From assembly GCA_021163005.1 (NCBI GenBank), contig JAGGXP010000026.1, positions 1-38,568 of the forward strand: a stretch of DNA of 38,568 nt, given 5' to 3'. Below are positions 31,528 to 38,568 of the stretch, in pieces. The notes beneath the pieces were generated by a model. The model was not told the DNA's origin. It saw only the letters and a list, made by a program, of their open reading frames with translations, and did no database searches. The position numbers and the translations under genes are program-made. Position 1 is the stretch's first letter. Each line of letters opens with the position of its first letter. The stretch is from Candidatus Aenigmatarchaeota archaeon (lineage in GTDB: Archaea; Aenigmatarchaeota; Aenigmatarchaeia; QMZP01; JAFGSV01).

Positions 31528-32094
31528 ATGTACAAAATGCTTGAACTCAAGGATGAGATAAAGGTCCCGCCGGCGAAGTTCGGTCTTGGGCTTCAGGAAG
31601 CCGTAAGGCAGAGCCTCATGGACAGGTGGGACGGCGTCATAGACAAGAGGCTCGGTGTGGTCCTTGTTGTCACAAAGGTTATTGAAACAGGAGAAGGCCG
31701 CATATACGCCGGCGACGGCTCGATACATTATCCCGTCACGTTCGAGGTCATGGTCTACAAGCCGAACCAGCATGAAATAGTCGAGGGCGAGATAATAGAC
31801 GTAACGGAATTCGGCGTCTTCATCCGGCTCGGGCCTGTTGACGGAATGATACATGTCAGCCAGCTCATGGACGACTTCGTCACGTTCGACAGGAAAAACG
31901 TTACCTTCATGGGCAAGGAAACAAAGCAGCGCATGAAGGAAGGCGATGTCGTGCGCGCAAGGATAATATCGGTTTCAGTTTCAGGCGGTGAGTACAAGAT
32001 AGGTCTTACAGCAAGGCAGCCGAACCTCGGCAGCATTGACTGGCTGAAGGAGAGCAAGGCAGCCGCCAAGAAGAAAGCGGCAAAGCCTAGTTAG
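31528..32094 (+). CDS. rpo7: RNA polymerase subunit Rpo7 (RpoE')
   Basis: The 188-residue subunit forms the stalk of archaeal RNA polymerase with Rpo4 and helps open complex formation and RNA binding. The N-terminal tip domain (1-80) and the S1 domain (about 82-165, with GEIIDVTEFGVFIRLGP and GMIHVSQL) are both present. A Lys/Ala-rich tail follows. Promoter: TTATATT about 30 bases before the ATG. It is followed after 8 bases by spt4, the usual archaeal order. Confidence 0.96.
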   Translation: MYKMLELKDEIKVPPAKFGLGLQEAVRQSLMDRWDGVIDKRLGVVLVVTKVIETGEGRIYAGDGSIHYPVTFEVMVYKPNQHEIVEGEIIDVTEFGVFIRLGPVDGMIHVSQLMDDFVTFDRKNVTFMGKETKQRMKEGDVVRARIISVSVSGGEYKIGLTARQPNLGSIDWLKESKAAAKKKAAKPS

Positions 32095-32102
32095 GTGTTT
32101 TG

Positions 32103-32300
32103 ATGAAGAAGGAAAAGAGAGAAAAGGTCTGCAGGAACTGCAGGCTTTTTGTTGACGGTGATGAATGCCCGATATGCGGAGAGTCGAATTTCTCAAACTC
32201 ATGGAAGGGAACAGCGCTGATAAACGATCCGAACGGCTCCGAAATAGCGAAATTCCTTGACATAAAGGCAAAGGGAAAATACGCACTGTGGGTCAAGTAA
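32103..32300 (+). CDS. spt4: Transcription elongation factor Spt4 (RpoE'')
   Basis: The 65-residue zinc protein has Cys pairs CRNC (10-13) and CPIC (22-25), then the conserved stretch around WKGTALINDPNGSEIAKFL. It binds Spt5 and keeps RNA polymerase processive. The ATG at 32103 is chosen; an AGGTG site lies just before it, overlapping the end of rpo7. The order rpo7-spt4 is widely conserved in archaea. Confidence 0.95.
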   Translation: MKKEKREKVCRNCRLFVDGDECPICGESNFSNSWKGTALINDPNGSEIAKFLDIKAKGKYALWVK

Positions 32301-32327
32301 TTTAATTCTTTAGGAGAAAAGGTCTTT

Positions 32328-32663
32328 ATGAAGAGACCCTCTTCCTTTCTGGCAGCATTGTTTCTCGCAGGAAGCATTTGCTACGGACAACTCCCGGAAA
32401 AGCCCCGGGAGGGCTTCTATCCCGATGCCAAAAACGGCATAATGTACTACCTTTCTAGGATAGGGGGCACAGATTATTATTCTTGCGGACATTCGCTTTT
32501 CATAACTCCTGAAAAGGCCAAAGTGTCGTGCATCCAGAACCGTGATTCCATCATGGCGTGGGGGCTTGAAGAGCCCGAGCTCAGGGACTTCGACACAAAA
32601 GGTGATATGATAATCGATGAAAAAGAATTTGCATGCATAAGGAAGCGCTACGGAAAGAATTAG
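32328..32663 (+). CDS. Small secreted protein with EF-hand-like loop
   Basis: The 111-residue protein has a signal peptide of about 20 residues ending in C-Y-G. The mature part has three Cys residues and, near the C-terminus (about 88-102), the sequence DFDTKGDMIIDE, which resembles a calcium loop but has Lys at position 5. Family not recognised. A purine-rich AGGAGAAAAGG lies about 7-17 bases before the ATG. The last four bases overlap the end of the convergent radical SAM gene. Confidence 0.65.
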   Translation: MKRPSSFLAALFLAGSICYGQLPEKPREGFYPDAKNGIMYYLSRIGGTDYYSCGHSLFITPEKAKVSCIQNRDSIMAWGLEEPELRDFDTKGDMIIDEKEFACIRKRYGKN

Positions 32664-34267
32664 GCAGTAGTTATGTCCGATATGGGGCCATTCTTCCACA
32701 GGTCGTCTTTCATAGTCTTTCCTGTCCTTTTCTCCCATTCCTTGATTGAGATGGAGTGCCTCTTCCTGATTTCGTCGCCTATGCCGATTCCGTTGTAGGC
32801 GCAGAAAGGCACAACACCCTCGAATGTCGTGTAGTGAATCACGCAACGCTTCAGCCTGTCTATGTTCAGGTTCCACGGATCCTGGAACCACATGGTGCCT
32901 ATGTAAAGGCTGCTCATGTGGAAGTCCCTGAGCTTGTCGTAGGTGCCCTTGATTGCGGCATTGAAGAGAAGGCTTTTCATGTTCAGGCCTTCGGGCGCCT
33001 TACTGCTGTCTATGTATTTTGACAGGTTCCTGAGCAGCAGCCATCCTATTCTGAGCTTCTTGAAAGGCCCGGTTATCTGGGATGCCTCTTTTACGAGGTC
33101 CATCAGTCCCTCGACATTGACGAAACGTGTTATGGGTATCATCCTGCCGTCCTTCACAAAGACGTAGGTCGCGCCGCCGCACATGGGGTTTGCAGTGAAC
33201 TCTATCTGTTTCTGACCCTTGATTGTCTCAACGAGCTTCGAGAACGGGTATACGAATGGCACCGGATAGAAATCATACCTGCTTATCTGGCCGTCAAGCC
33301 CCTTCTCTATCTCGTCCATCATGACGGCGTAGTCTGTCCTCTGTTCCAGCCTGCTCTTGTCTTTAAGTGTCTGCGGCCTGCCTGCGAATGCTATGGGCTG
33401 GAAATTAACGCCCCTTATCACGTCGATGTTCTCAGCTGCATATTTTATTATCTTGGGCAGTTCCTTCAGGTTTCTGGTCATTGCCACGGGCACGAGTATG
33501 ACCGAGCGGAAGCCTACTTCCCTCAGATTTTTTATGGCCTGCTTCAGCTGGTCTATCCATGGATTTGTCTCTTTGGTCATGCCGTCGAAGCTCAGGTACA
33601 GGGTATTCACGCCAGCCTCTTTTATCTGCCGGCAAAATTCGACGCTCTCCGACAGCTTTATGCCGTTCGTATTCAGCTGCACATGAGTGAATCCGAGGTC
33701 CTTCGCCATCCTGATTATGTCCAGCAGGTCTTCCCTGATTGTCGGCTCCCCGCCCGTAAGCTGTATTGCTTTCGAAGGGACGGGCTTCTCATTCCTGACC
33801 TGAAGCATGAGCTTCTTCAGCTCCTCCAGCGTGGGCTCATAGACGTATCCTGCCGCCCCCGCATTCATGAAGCAGTATGAGCAACGCAGGTTGCACCTGT
33901 TTGTAAGCATTATGTTCGTAAGAAGGCTTTGGGAAAGATGCCGGTCATAAAGCTTTTCCTTCAGGCTCAGCCAGCTCTTGATTTCTATGTTCGATATGCC
34001 GTCCCCATCCACCTTGTATTTCATCCAGCGGTGGTAGAGACCGGCGTCGCTGAAGACAATTGACTTGAATGAACCATGCTTCCCGCATTTTTTGGTAATC
34101 CATATTTTTCCGTCTTCCTCAATGACCTGTGCGTCTATTGTCTTGATTTTGCCCTCTTTGAGGCAGCCCGGACATATAGATGAGGTCTTTTCAAGCACCT
34201 TGGCTTTCGCCTTAGGGCTTTTTCCAGCCGCACCTTTTACGCTTTTTCTGGATTTTTTCAGTGTCAT
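32660..34267 (-). CDS. Tes-like radical SAM enzyme (tetraether lipid synthase family)
   Basis: The 535-residue enzyme has the radical SAM motif CNLRCSYC (C125, C129, C132), GGEP at 172-175, an N-terminal zinc-type site CPGC (32-35) with KKCGKHG (59-65), and C-terminal Cys motifs (CGGATYVF, RCVIHYTTFEGVVPFCAYNG). This layout matches the MJ0619/Tes family, which joins the phytanyl tails of two archaeol lipids to form tetraethers. Family members with other roles exist, so the product is an inference. The N-terminal 26 residues are very basic. An inverted repeat lies at its likely transcription start. Confidence 0.82.
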   Translation of the reverse strand: MTLKKSRKSVKGAAGKSPKAKAKVLEKTSSICPGCLKEGKIKTIDAQVIEEDGKIWITKKCGKHGSFKSIVFSDAGLYHRWMKYKVDGDGISNIEIKSWLSLKEKLYDRHLSQSLLTNIMLTNRCNLRCSYCFMNAGAAGYVYEPTLEELKKLMLQVRNEKPVPSKAIQLTGGEPTIREDLLDIIRMAKDLGFTHVQLNTNGIKLSESVEFCRQIKEAGVNTLYLSFDGMTKETNPWIDQLKQAIKNLREVGFRSVILVPVAMTRNLKELPKIIKYAAENIDVIRGVNFQPIAFAGRPQTLKDKSRLEQRTDYAVMMDEIEKGLDGQISRYDFYPVPFVYPFSKLVETIKGQKQIEFTANPMCGGATYVFVKDGRMIPITRFVNVEGLMDLVKEASQITGPFKKLRIGWLLLRNLSKYIDSSKAPEGLNMKSLLFNAAIKGTYDKLRDFHMSSLYIGTMWFQDPWNLNIDRLKRCVIHYTTFEGVVPFCAYNGIGIGDEIRKRHSISIKEWEKRTGKTMKDDLWKNGPISDITTA

Positions 34268-34273
34268 AGCATC

Positions 34274-34297
34274 AACTTTTAATAATTTCTAAAAGTT
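34274..34297. promoter_or_regulatory. Inverted repeat at the Tes-like gene start site
   Basis: AACTTTT (34274-34280) and AAAAGTT (34291-34297) are exact reverse complements with a 10-base spacer. The TATA of the minus-strand gene (AAATATATATTTAAA, about 34298-34316) lies just upstream, so the repeat covers the expected start of transcription. The divergent GbsR-type regulator is a good candidate to bind it. Confidence 0.45.
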
Positions 34298-34352
34298 TTA
34301 AATATATATTTTTAATTGTGTATCAGGTATATAAATATTGGTGTGTTTGTTT

Positions 34353-34820
34353 ATGCCGGACGGAATGAAAGTTGAAAACGAGGTTTTCACAGTGTTCTCT
34401 AACCTTGCGAAAACCATAGGCTATTCACCACTTCACGGCAAGATAATAGCTACGCTCATCGTTAAAAAGAATCCGCTCACGCTGCAGGAGGTTGCAAAAA
34501 GGACAGGATACTCCACCGGCATGATATCGCTCAGCCTCGACCTCCTTGAAGTGCTCGGGGTCATAAAGAAAATCAAGAAGACAGGGGACAGGAAGCTTTA
34601 TGTCCAGCTTGAGGGCGACCTGCTGGAGATACTGAAGAAGGCTGTCATAGTCAAGGTCAAGAACGGCATAGCAGGCGCGCTTGAGGAAATAAGCGAAAAG
34701 AAGGCGGAGGCGAGAAAAGAGAAAAGCCCCCGTTCACTGGAGCTTCTCGGCACACTGGAAAAGGAAGTCAGGCGGCTGGAAAAGTATGTGGACATGCTTT
34801 CCGGCATCAGACTGCCGTAA
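34353..34820 (+). CDS. GbsR/MarR-type winged-helix regulator
   Basis: The 155-residue protein has a winged-helix domain (about 12-90) of the GbsR type, with SPLHGKIIATLIV, LTLQEVAKRTGYSTGMISLSLDLLE and the wing KKIKKTGDRKLYV. The C-terminal half is a long coiled-coil helix likely used for dimer contact. Start at 34353 lies about 25 bases after TATATAAAT. It is divergent from the Tes-like gene and 32 bases before the antiporter gene, so it could control either. Confidence 0.85.
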   Translation: MPDGMKVENEVFTVFSNLAKTIGYSPLHGKIIATLIVKKNPLTLQEVAKRTGYSTGMISLSLDLLEVLGVIKKIKKTGDRKLYVQLEGDLLEILKKAVIVKVKNGIAGALEEISEKKAEARKEKSPRSLELLGTLEKEVRRLEKYVDMLSGIRLP

Positions 34821-34852
34821 GAATTATATATTAACAAATCACAAAAATAGTC

Positions 34853-36196
34853 ATGGCTCTGGACGCTGTGACACTTTCGGTGATGTATTTCGCCATACTG
34901 CTTGGTTTCGGCGTCCTCGTGGCGAACATCCTCAGGAAGAGGAACATACCTGACACGTTTTTCCTTCTTCTCCTCGGCCTGCTGTTCAGCCCCACGATAA
35001 CGGCAAATCCCATGGTTACCAAATACATAACAATACACCTCGTGGATGTTGCCGCAATGGGCACCATCCCGGACTTTTTCAGGACGCTGGCGCTGATACT
35101 TGTCATATTCGTTGGCAGCTTCAACCTGAACTTCAGCGTCTTCAAGCGCTATTCCAGTATCTCCATAAAGCTGGCTTTTGTTGGTGTCCTGTTCAATACA
35201 GTTGTGCTTGGCCTCGCAGCAAGCTTCCTGTTCAGCATGGACATAATATTCGCGCTGCTTCTGGGAGCAGTTGTCAGCGGCACCGGAAGCGGTGTTGTCT
35301 TCGCTTTTGAAAAGGCACTGTCAAAGGCCAGAACAGCACTCACTGTGCTGAAAGTCGAATCCATATTCAATTCGCCCATATCCGTGCTCGTGCCGCTCAT
35401 ATTCCTTGACCTTGTGAATGTGACGCCCGGAGCGCTCATAGAACCCATCAAATACCTGTCCCAGTTCTGGCTCATGATATCTGTCGGCGTCGGGACCGGA
35501 CTCATAGTAGGCCTTGCCGCCGCGAACCTGCTTAAGGGAACGATGAGGGAATACACGCCGCTTCTGCTGTTCTCGATAGCGCTGATAACGTACGCACTTG
35601 CAACGGGAGTCGGCGGCTCCGGCATGCTCGCCGTGGCCATATGCGGCCTTGTGGCAGGCAACTTCACGCTGAAAGGAAGGGAAGACAGGCAGGAAATACT
35701 GCATTTCCAGGACCAGTTCTCTGAAATGCTGAGAATATCGGTGTTCACATTGCTCGGTGCTCAGGTAACGCTGCTGATGGGAATGAATGAATTGCTGATG
35801 ATGCTGTTCTTCTTCGTTCTTGTGGTTGTTGTCAGGCCAGTGATGCTCTTATCGATCATGGGGGACTTCAGGGAAAAGTTCTCCAGAAAGGAGATGCTCC
35901 TCATGAGCCTCATAGCGCCGAGGGGCATATCGGCGGCTGCCATGATACCGATAGTAGCCGCAGCTGTCATAGCGGCAGGTCAGGCGGCCATGGCAGAAAC
36001 CATGGTCAACATAGTCTTCATGACCATACTGCTTTCAGTCCTTTTCAGTACAATCGTGGCCAAGATAGCAAGCCTCGAGAGGTTCCAGGGAGAGGAGAAG
36101 AAAAAGCGGAAAAAGGGCAAGAAGGTGCCTGAAGTGAAGGTCAAAAAGGAAGACGACGTCTCACTCATGCTCGAATACGAGAATCCGGAGGGATAG
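34853..36196 (+). CDS. Cation/proton antiporter (CPA family)
   Basis: The 447-residue protein has about 12 membrane helices and the layout of CPA1-type Na+/H+ antiporters. The region FALLLGAVVSGTGSGVVF holds the unwound-helix motif but with SGTGSG in place of the common SGTDPV, and VESIFNSPIS stands where relatives have ESLLND, so the ion-binding Asp residues may be changed. The C-terminal tail is highly charged. The gene follows the regulator by 32 bases and ends one base before the zinc-finger gene. Confidence 0.85.
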   Translation: MALDAVTLSVMYFAILLGFGVLVANILRKRNIPDTFFLLLLGLLFSPTITANPMVTKYITIHLVDVAAMGTIPDFFRTLALILVIFVGSFNLNFSVFKRYSSISIKLAFVGVLFNTVVLGLAASFLFSMDIIFALLLGAVVSGTGSGVVFAFEKALSKARTALTVLKVESIFNSPISVLVPLIFLDLVNVTPGALIEPIKYLSQFWLMISVGVGTGLIVGLAAANLLKGTMREYTPLLLFSIALITYALATGVGGSGMLAVAICGLVAGNFTLKGREDRQEILHFQDQFSEMLRISVFTLLGAQVTLLMGMNELLMMLFFFVLVVVVRPVMLLSIMGDFREKFSRKEMLLMSLIAPRGISAAAMIPIVAAAVIAAGQAAMAETMVNIVFMTILLSVLFSTIVAKIASLERFQGEEKKKRKKGKKVPEVKVKKEDDVSLMLEYENPEG

Positions 36197-36197
36197 C

Positions 36198-36350
36198 ATG
36201 CAGGTATCGTCCTTGTGCTCCATCTGCGGTGGGCTGGCGAGGCCTGCATATACATGCTCGGCCTGCGGTGCGATAGTCTGCTCCAAGTGCTTCAACTCCG
36301 ACCTCGGTCTCTGCATCAGGTGCGCTGGCCAGTTGCGGAGAGGTTTCTGA
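36198..36350 (+). CDS. Tiny zinc-finger protein (HIT/B-box-like)
   Basis: A 50-residue frame from ATG 36198 to TGA 36348-36350. It has four Cys pairs in a row, CSIC (7-10), CSAC (20-23), CSKC (28-31) and CIRC (39-42), which would bind two zinc ions in an interleaved fold as in HIT-type fingers. It starts one base after the antiporter stop, so the two are likely coupled; the stop falls two bases before the end of the convergent beta-helix gene. Confidence 0.7.
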   Translation: MQVSSLCSICGGLARPAYTCSACGAIVCSKCFNSDLGLCIRCAGQLRRGF

Positions 36351-36352
36351 TA

Positions 36353-38568
36353 TTAAACGTTGTACTCAAAAGCTCCTATGTCCGGTTCATTTCCGTACCA
36401 CTCAACACAGCCCTCGTCTGGATGGAATCCTGCTGTTTCACAATGAAAGCCGGGAATAAGAATACCAGTATCAATAGCAGGACTGTCTGGAGCAAGATGA
36501 AAATCTCTGTTAGCAGCATCGACAAAATCAGGATTCTCCCAATAGCTATGTGTGTCGAAACCAAAATCATTCTTCCACTCCTCAAAGTCTCCTGAGATAT
36601 AACTACCCCAAGGAGTATTAGTGAAACGATGACCACCAGAATCAGAACTTTGATACCAACAATTATAGTCGACATCGAAATCGGTTCCGCCGGCATAGAA
36701 AAAGCATGCGTTTTTGACGTCCATCACTATGTTGTTTCTGACATATATGTCGCTCATGCCGGAAGCTCCGAGGAAGATGCCTGCAGAATAGCCATGCGTG
36801 TTGAGCGGATTAGTGCCATAGATGGTGTTATGGTATATGTAAACATGATCAGTCACAGAATTTTCTAATTGTATGCCTATGCCGAACATGTCGTACATGG
36901 TATTATTGTATATGTGAATGTCTGTCTGCCTGTGATTCCCGCCAACAACTATTCCTTCTGTGTCCGTGCCTGTGTCTGCGTATGAACCGTCACTTGAGCA
37001 GTAGAACAGGTTGTTTCTTATTATGTGACCCGAGGAAACAGCATCAGCGAGGTTTTTTATGTCCACGCCTGTGTAATAATTATCGAATATTTGGTTGTTT
37101 TCTACGACATTTCCGGTGACACTATCGGTCCCGCCGGCGAATATGTAGATGCCGTGGCGCCCGCACTGGCTGATTTTGCAGTTGCGGACCGTATTGTATG
37201 AGCCCATGAGGTTTATGCCTTCCTGCACAGGTATTTCTATGGCGCCTACATGATGCACCGTGCAATTGTCTATGACATTGTAGTCGCTTCCGTAGGTCAC
37301 GCGTATTCCCATGTCGTGGATGTAGGCTATCTCCAAATCTGTTATGTTAACATAATCGGCATTGTCGATGTCAATGCCGTACATTCTTGCTGCCGCCTCG
37401 ACTGAATCATAGACCGTGGACGGATCCTGATCGCTGTATATGCATAAAGAACCGCTTGGGGCATGGTACCAGTCATGCTCTGCGGAAAGCTGGTCAATGG
37501 ATGCCTTTTCGCTGCCCCATTTCGTATCACCGTTTTTCAGAAACCAGACAACGTTAGGCGTTGTCGGCATCTCTGCCCTCCAGACATCTGCCGGGAGTAC
37601 GATTGGAGGGACCTCAAAGCCTTCTGTGGAAACCCTCAGGTTGTCGAAGTAAAGCGTTGTTCCGGCTGACGGGTTGATGAAAACTATCATTTTTGTCCCG
37701 GTCCTGCAGGAACCCTGCAGGGTTCCGGAGATGATAAGTATTCCGTCAATATAGCATGAATAGCTGTTCTTCTCGAGGTCGTAAGAGAACTGTATGTGGT
37801 ACCATCTGTTAAGCTCTATGCTTTCCGGCGTGTTGATGTCCGGATAAAGCGCAGAAGGCCAGCTTCCATCTGCGTAGAACTCAGGAGAGAACTTCAGGTT
37901 GCCCTTGGAATCCCTAGTAAGAGCAAGATAGGTAGCAGGTGCCCAGTTGTCATCAAGACCCCTGTAAATATATTCCCTCTGGCCGGAAGCAAGGTCTGTT
38001 TTCTTTACCATCACATAGAAGTCGACATAGGCGGATGTTGCAGTCGTGGGTGAAGTGTACATCGTACTGCTGTCGGAATCTGACAATTTAAGCACCTCGC
38101 TGCCTCCACCGTCAGGGGGCGAGACTTCAGTATTGTCTTCATCAACAACACCATTGTTCAATGTTTCATCCCATGCATGTTCATAGCCGGTGCCCTCAAA
38201 ACTCTCGGTCAGGAAATCGTAAACGACCTGCACCCCGGGTATGTCGTCCTGTGTCCATTGGCTAAAGTTTTCAGAGCCGAGAATCCTCGGCTTATCGCCG
38301 GTGCCGTATGCGCTGAATGTTATGTAATCAGTGCTGTTGCCTGAACTCGGAACAGTGAGCGTTTCCCTCCACGTGTCGCCCCTCCTGAAGAGCACTGCGT
38401 CGCCCGGCTGCAAAGTCATTGAGTTGACTTTTGAGATTGTCCTCCATGCAGTCTGCGGGGTGAGACCGTCCCTGGAATCGTCGCCGAGGGAGGAGGAGAC
38501 ATAGTAAATAGTGCCTGATGTCTGGGGAGGGGGTAATTCGCTTTCTATGGATACAGTGAACTGCTCTA
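36353..38568 (-). CDS. Large beta-helix protein, 5' end outside the window
   Basis: The frame stays open to the right edge, so at least 738 residues are present and the start is not seen; the Met at 38419 is internal. Near the edge lies YYVSSSLGDDSRDGLTPQTA, the usual opening of secreted right-handed beta-helix proteins. An inserted jelly-roll (LamG-like) domain of about 200 residues lies at about 37640-38260 (FLTESFEGTG to LYFDNLRVS). The beta-helix then continues with many repeats (ENNQIFDNYYTGVDI, IYNNTMYDMFGIGIQL). It is likely a surface or exported polysaccharide-binding or -cleaving protein. Confidence 0.82.
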   Translation of the reverse strand, partial: EQFTVSIESELPPPQTSGTIYYVSSSLGDDSRDGLTPQTAWRTISKVNSMTLQPGDAVLFRRGDTWRETLTVPSSGNSTDYITFSAYGTGDKPRILGSENFSQWTQDDIPGVQVVYDFLTESFEGTGYEHAWDETLNNGVVDEDNTEVSPPDGGGSEVLKLSDSDSSTMYTSPTTATSAYVDFYVMVKKTDLASGQREYIYRGLDDNWAPATYLALTRDSKGNLKFSPEFYADGSWPSALYPDINTPESIELNRWYHIQFSYDLEKNSYSCYIDGILIISGTLQGSCRTGTKMIVFINPSAGTTLYFDNLRVSTEGFEVPPIVLPADVWRAEMPTTPNVVWFLKNGDTKWGSEKASIDQLSAEHDWYHAPSGSLCIYSDQDPSTVYDSVEAAARMYGIDIDNADYVNITDLEIAYIHDMGIRVTYGSDYNVIDNCTVHHVGAIEIPVQEGINLMGSYNTVRNCKISQCGRHGIYIFAGGTDSVTGNVVENNQIFDNYYTGVDIKNLADAVSSGHIIRNNLFYCSSDGSYADTGTDTEGIVVGGNHRQTDIHIYNNTMYDMFGIGIQLENSVTDHVYIYHNTIYGTNPLNTHGYSAGIFLGASGMSDIYVRNNIVMDVKNACFFYAGGTDFDVDYNCWYQSSDSGGHRFTNTPWGSYISGDFEEWKNDFGFDTHSYWENPDFVDAANRDFHLAPDSPAIDTGILIPGFHCETAGFHPDEGCVEWYGNEPDIGAFEYNV

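Overview
The window is archaeal. It carries the archaeal RNA polymerase subunit Rpo7 next to Spt4, a CarS-type CDP-archaeol synthase, a radical SAM enzyme of the tetraether-lipid (Tes) type, two pilin-like proteins with class III signal peptides, an AbrB-PhoU fusion, and many genes that start about 25 bases after a TATA box with no leader. A tRNA-Ala gene interrupted by two bulge-helix-bulge introns settles the domain. The small genes, many secreted Cys-rich lipoproteins and the mix of families fit an uncultivated DPANN-like lineage, but the phylum cannot be fixed from the sequence alone. No mobile element, CRISPR array or rRNA is visible.

Layout. 1-2754: four lipoprotein genes (the first cut by the window edge), a small zinc ribbon and a small unknown gene. 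2782-6420: AbrB-PhoU regulator with a perfect 12-bp inverted repeat in its promoter, a 40-residue gene, and a large exported cohesin-dockerin-PKD-MopE-repeat protein. 6555-11968: SdpI-like membrane protein, DEDD exonuclease, unknown proteins, pilin-like pair, NAD kinase, DUF116 protein. 12020-15783: Kazal-domain lipoprotein, CNNM/CBS transporter, frameshifted membrane gene. 15814-16046: tRNA-Ala(CGC) with a 46-nt intron in the D-loop and a 115-nt intron in the T-loop. 16126-18984: beta-helix lipoprotein, CarS, orphan CheB-like methylesterase, unknown gene. 18968-22864: ppdK-adk-tmk operon. 22954-27530: STAS protein, MscS channel, TDT transporter, topoisomerase IB, permease encoded as two half-genes. 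27597-31446: membrane-anchored unknown, rubrerythrin, HTH-nucleotidyltransferase, DHH phosphoesterase, AMMECR1 protein and PIN nuclease. 31528-36350: rpo7-spt4, secreted small protein, Tes-like radical SAM enzyme with a divergent GbsR-type regulator, cation/proton antiporter and a tiny zinc-finger gene. 36353-38568: 3' part of a large beta-helix protein that runs off the window.

How the genes may work together. PPDK can make ATP from PEP, AMP and PPi or run in reverse; adenylate kinase handles the AMP and thymidylate kinase shares the transcript. CarS and the Tes-like enzyme both serve the membrane lipid pathway. A large share of coding capacity goes to surface proteins (lipoproteins, cohesin/dockerin, Kazal, beta-helix, pilin-like), which suggests contact with other cells or polymers. 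The most notable object is the double-intron tRNA gene: both introns lie outside the anticodon loop and both junctions fold into complete hBHBh' motifs.
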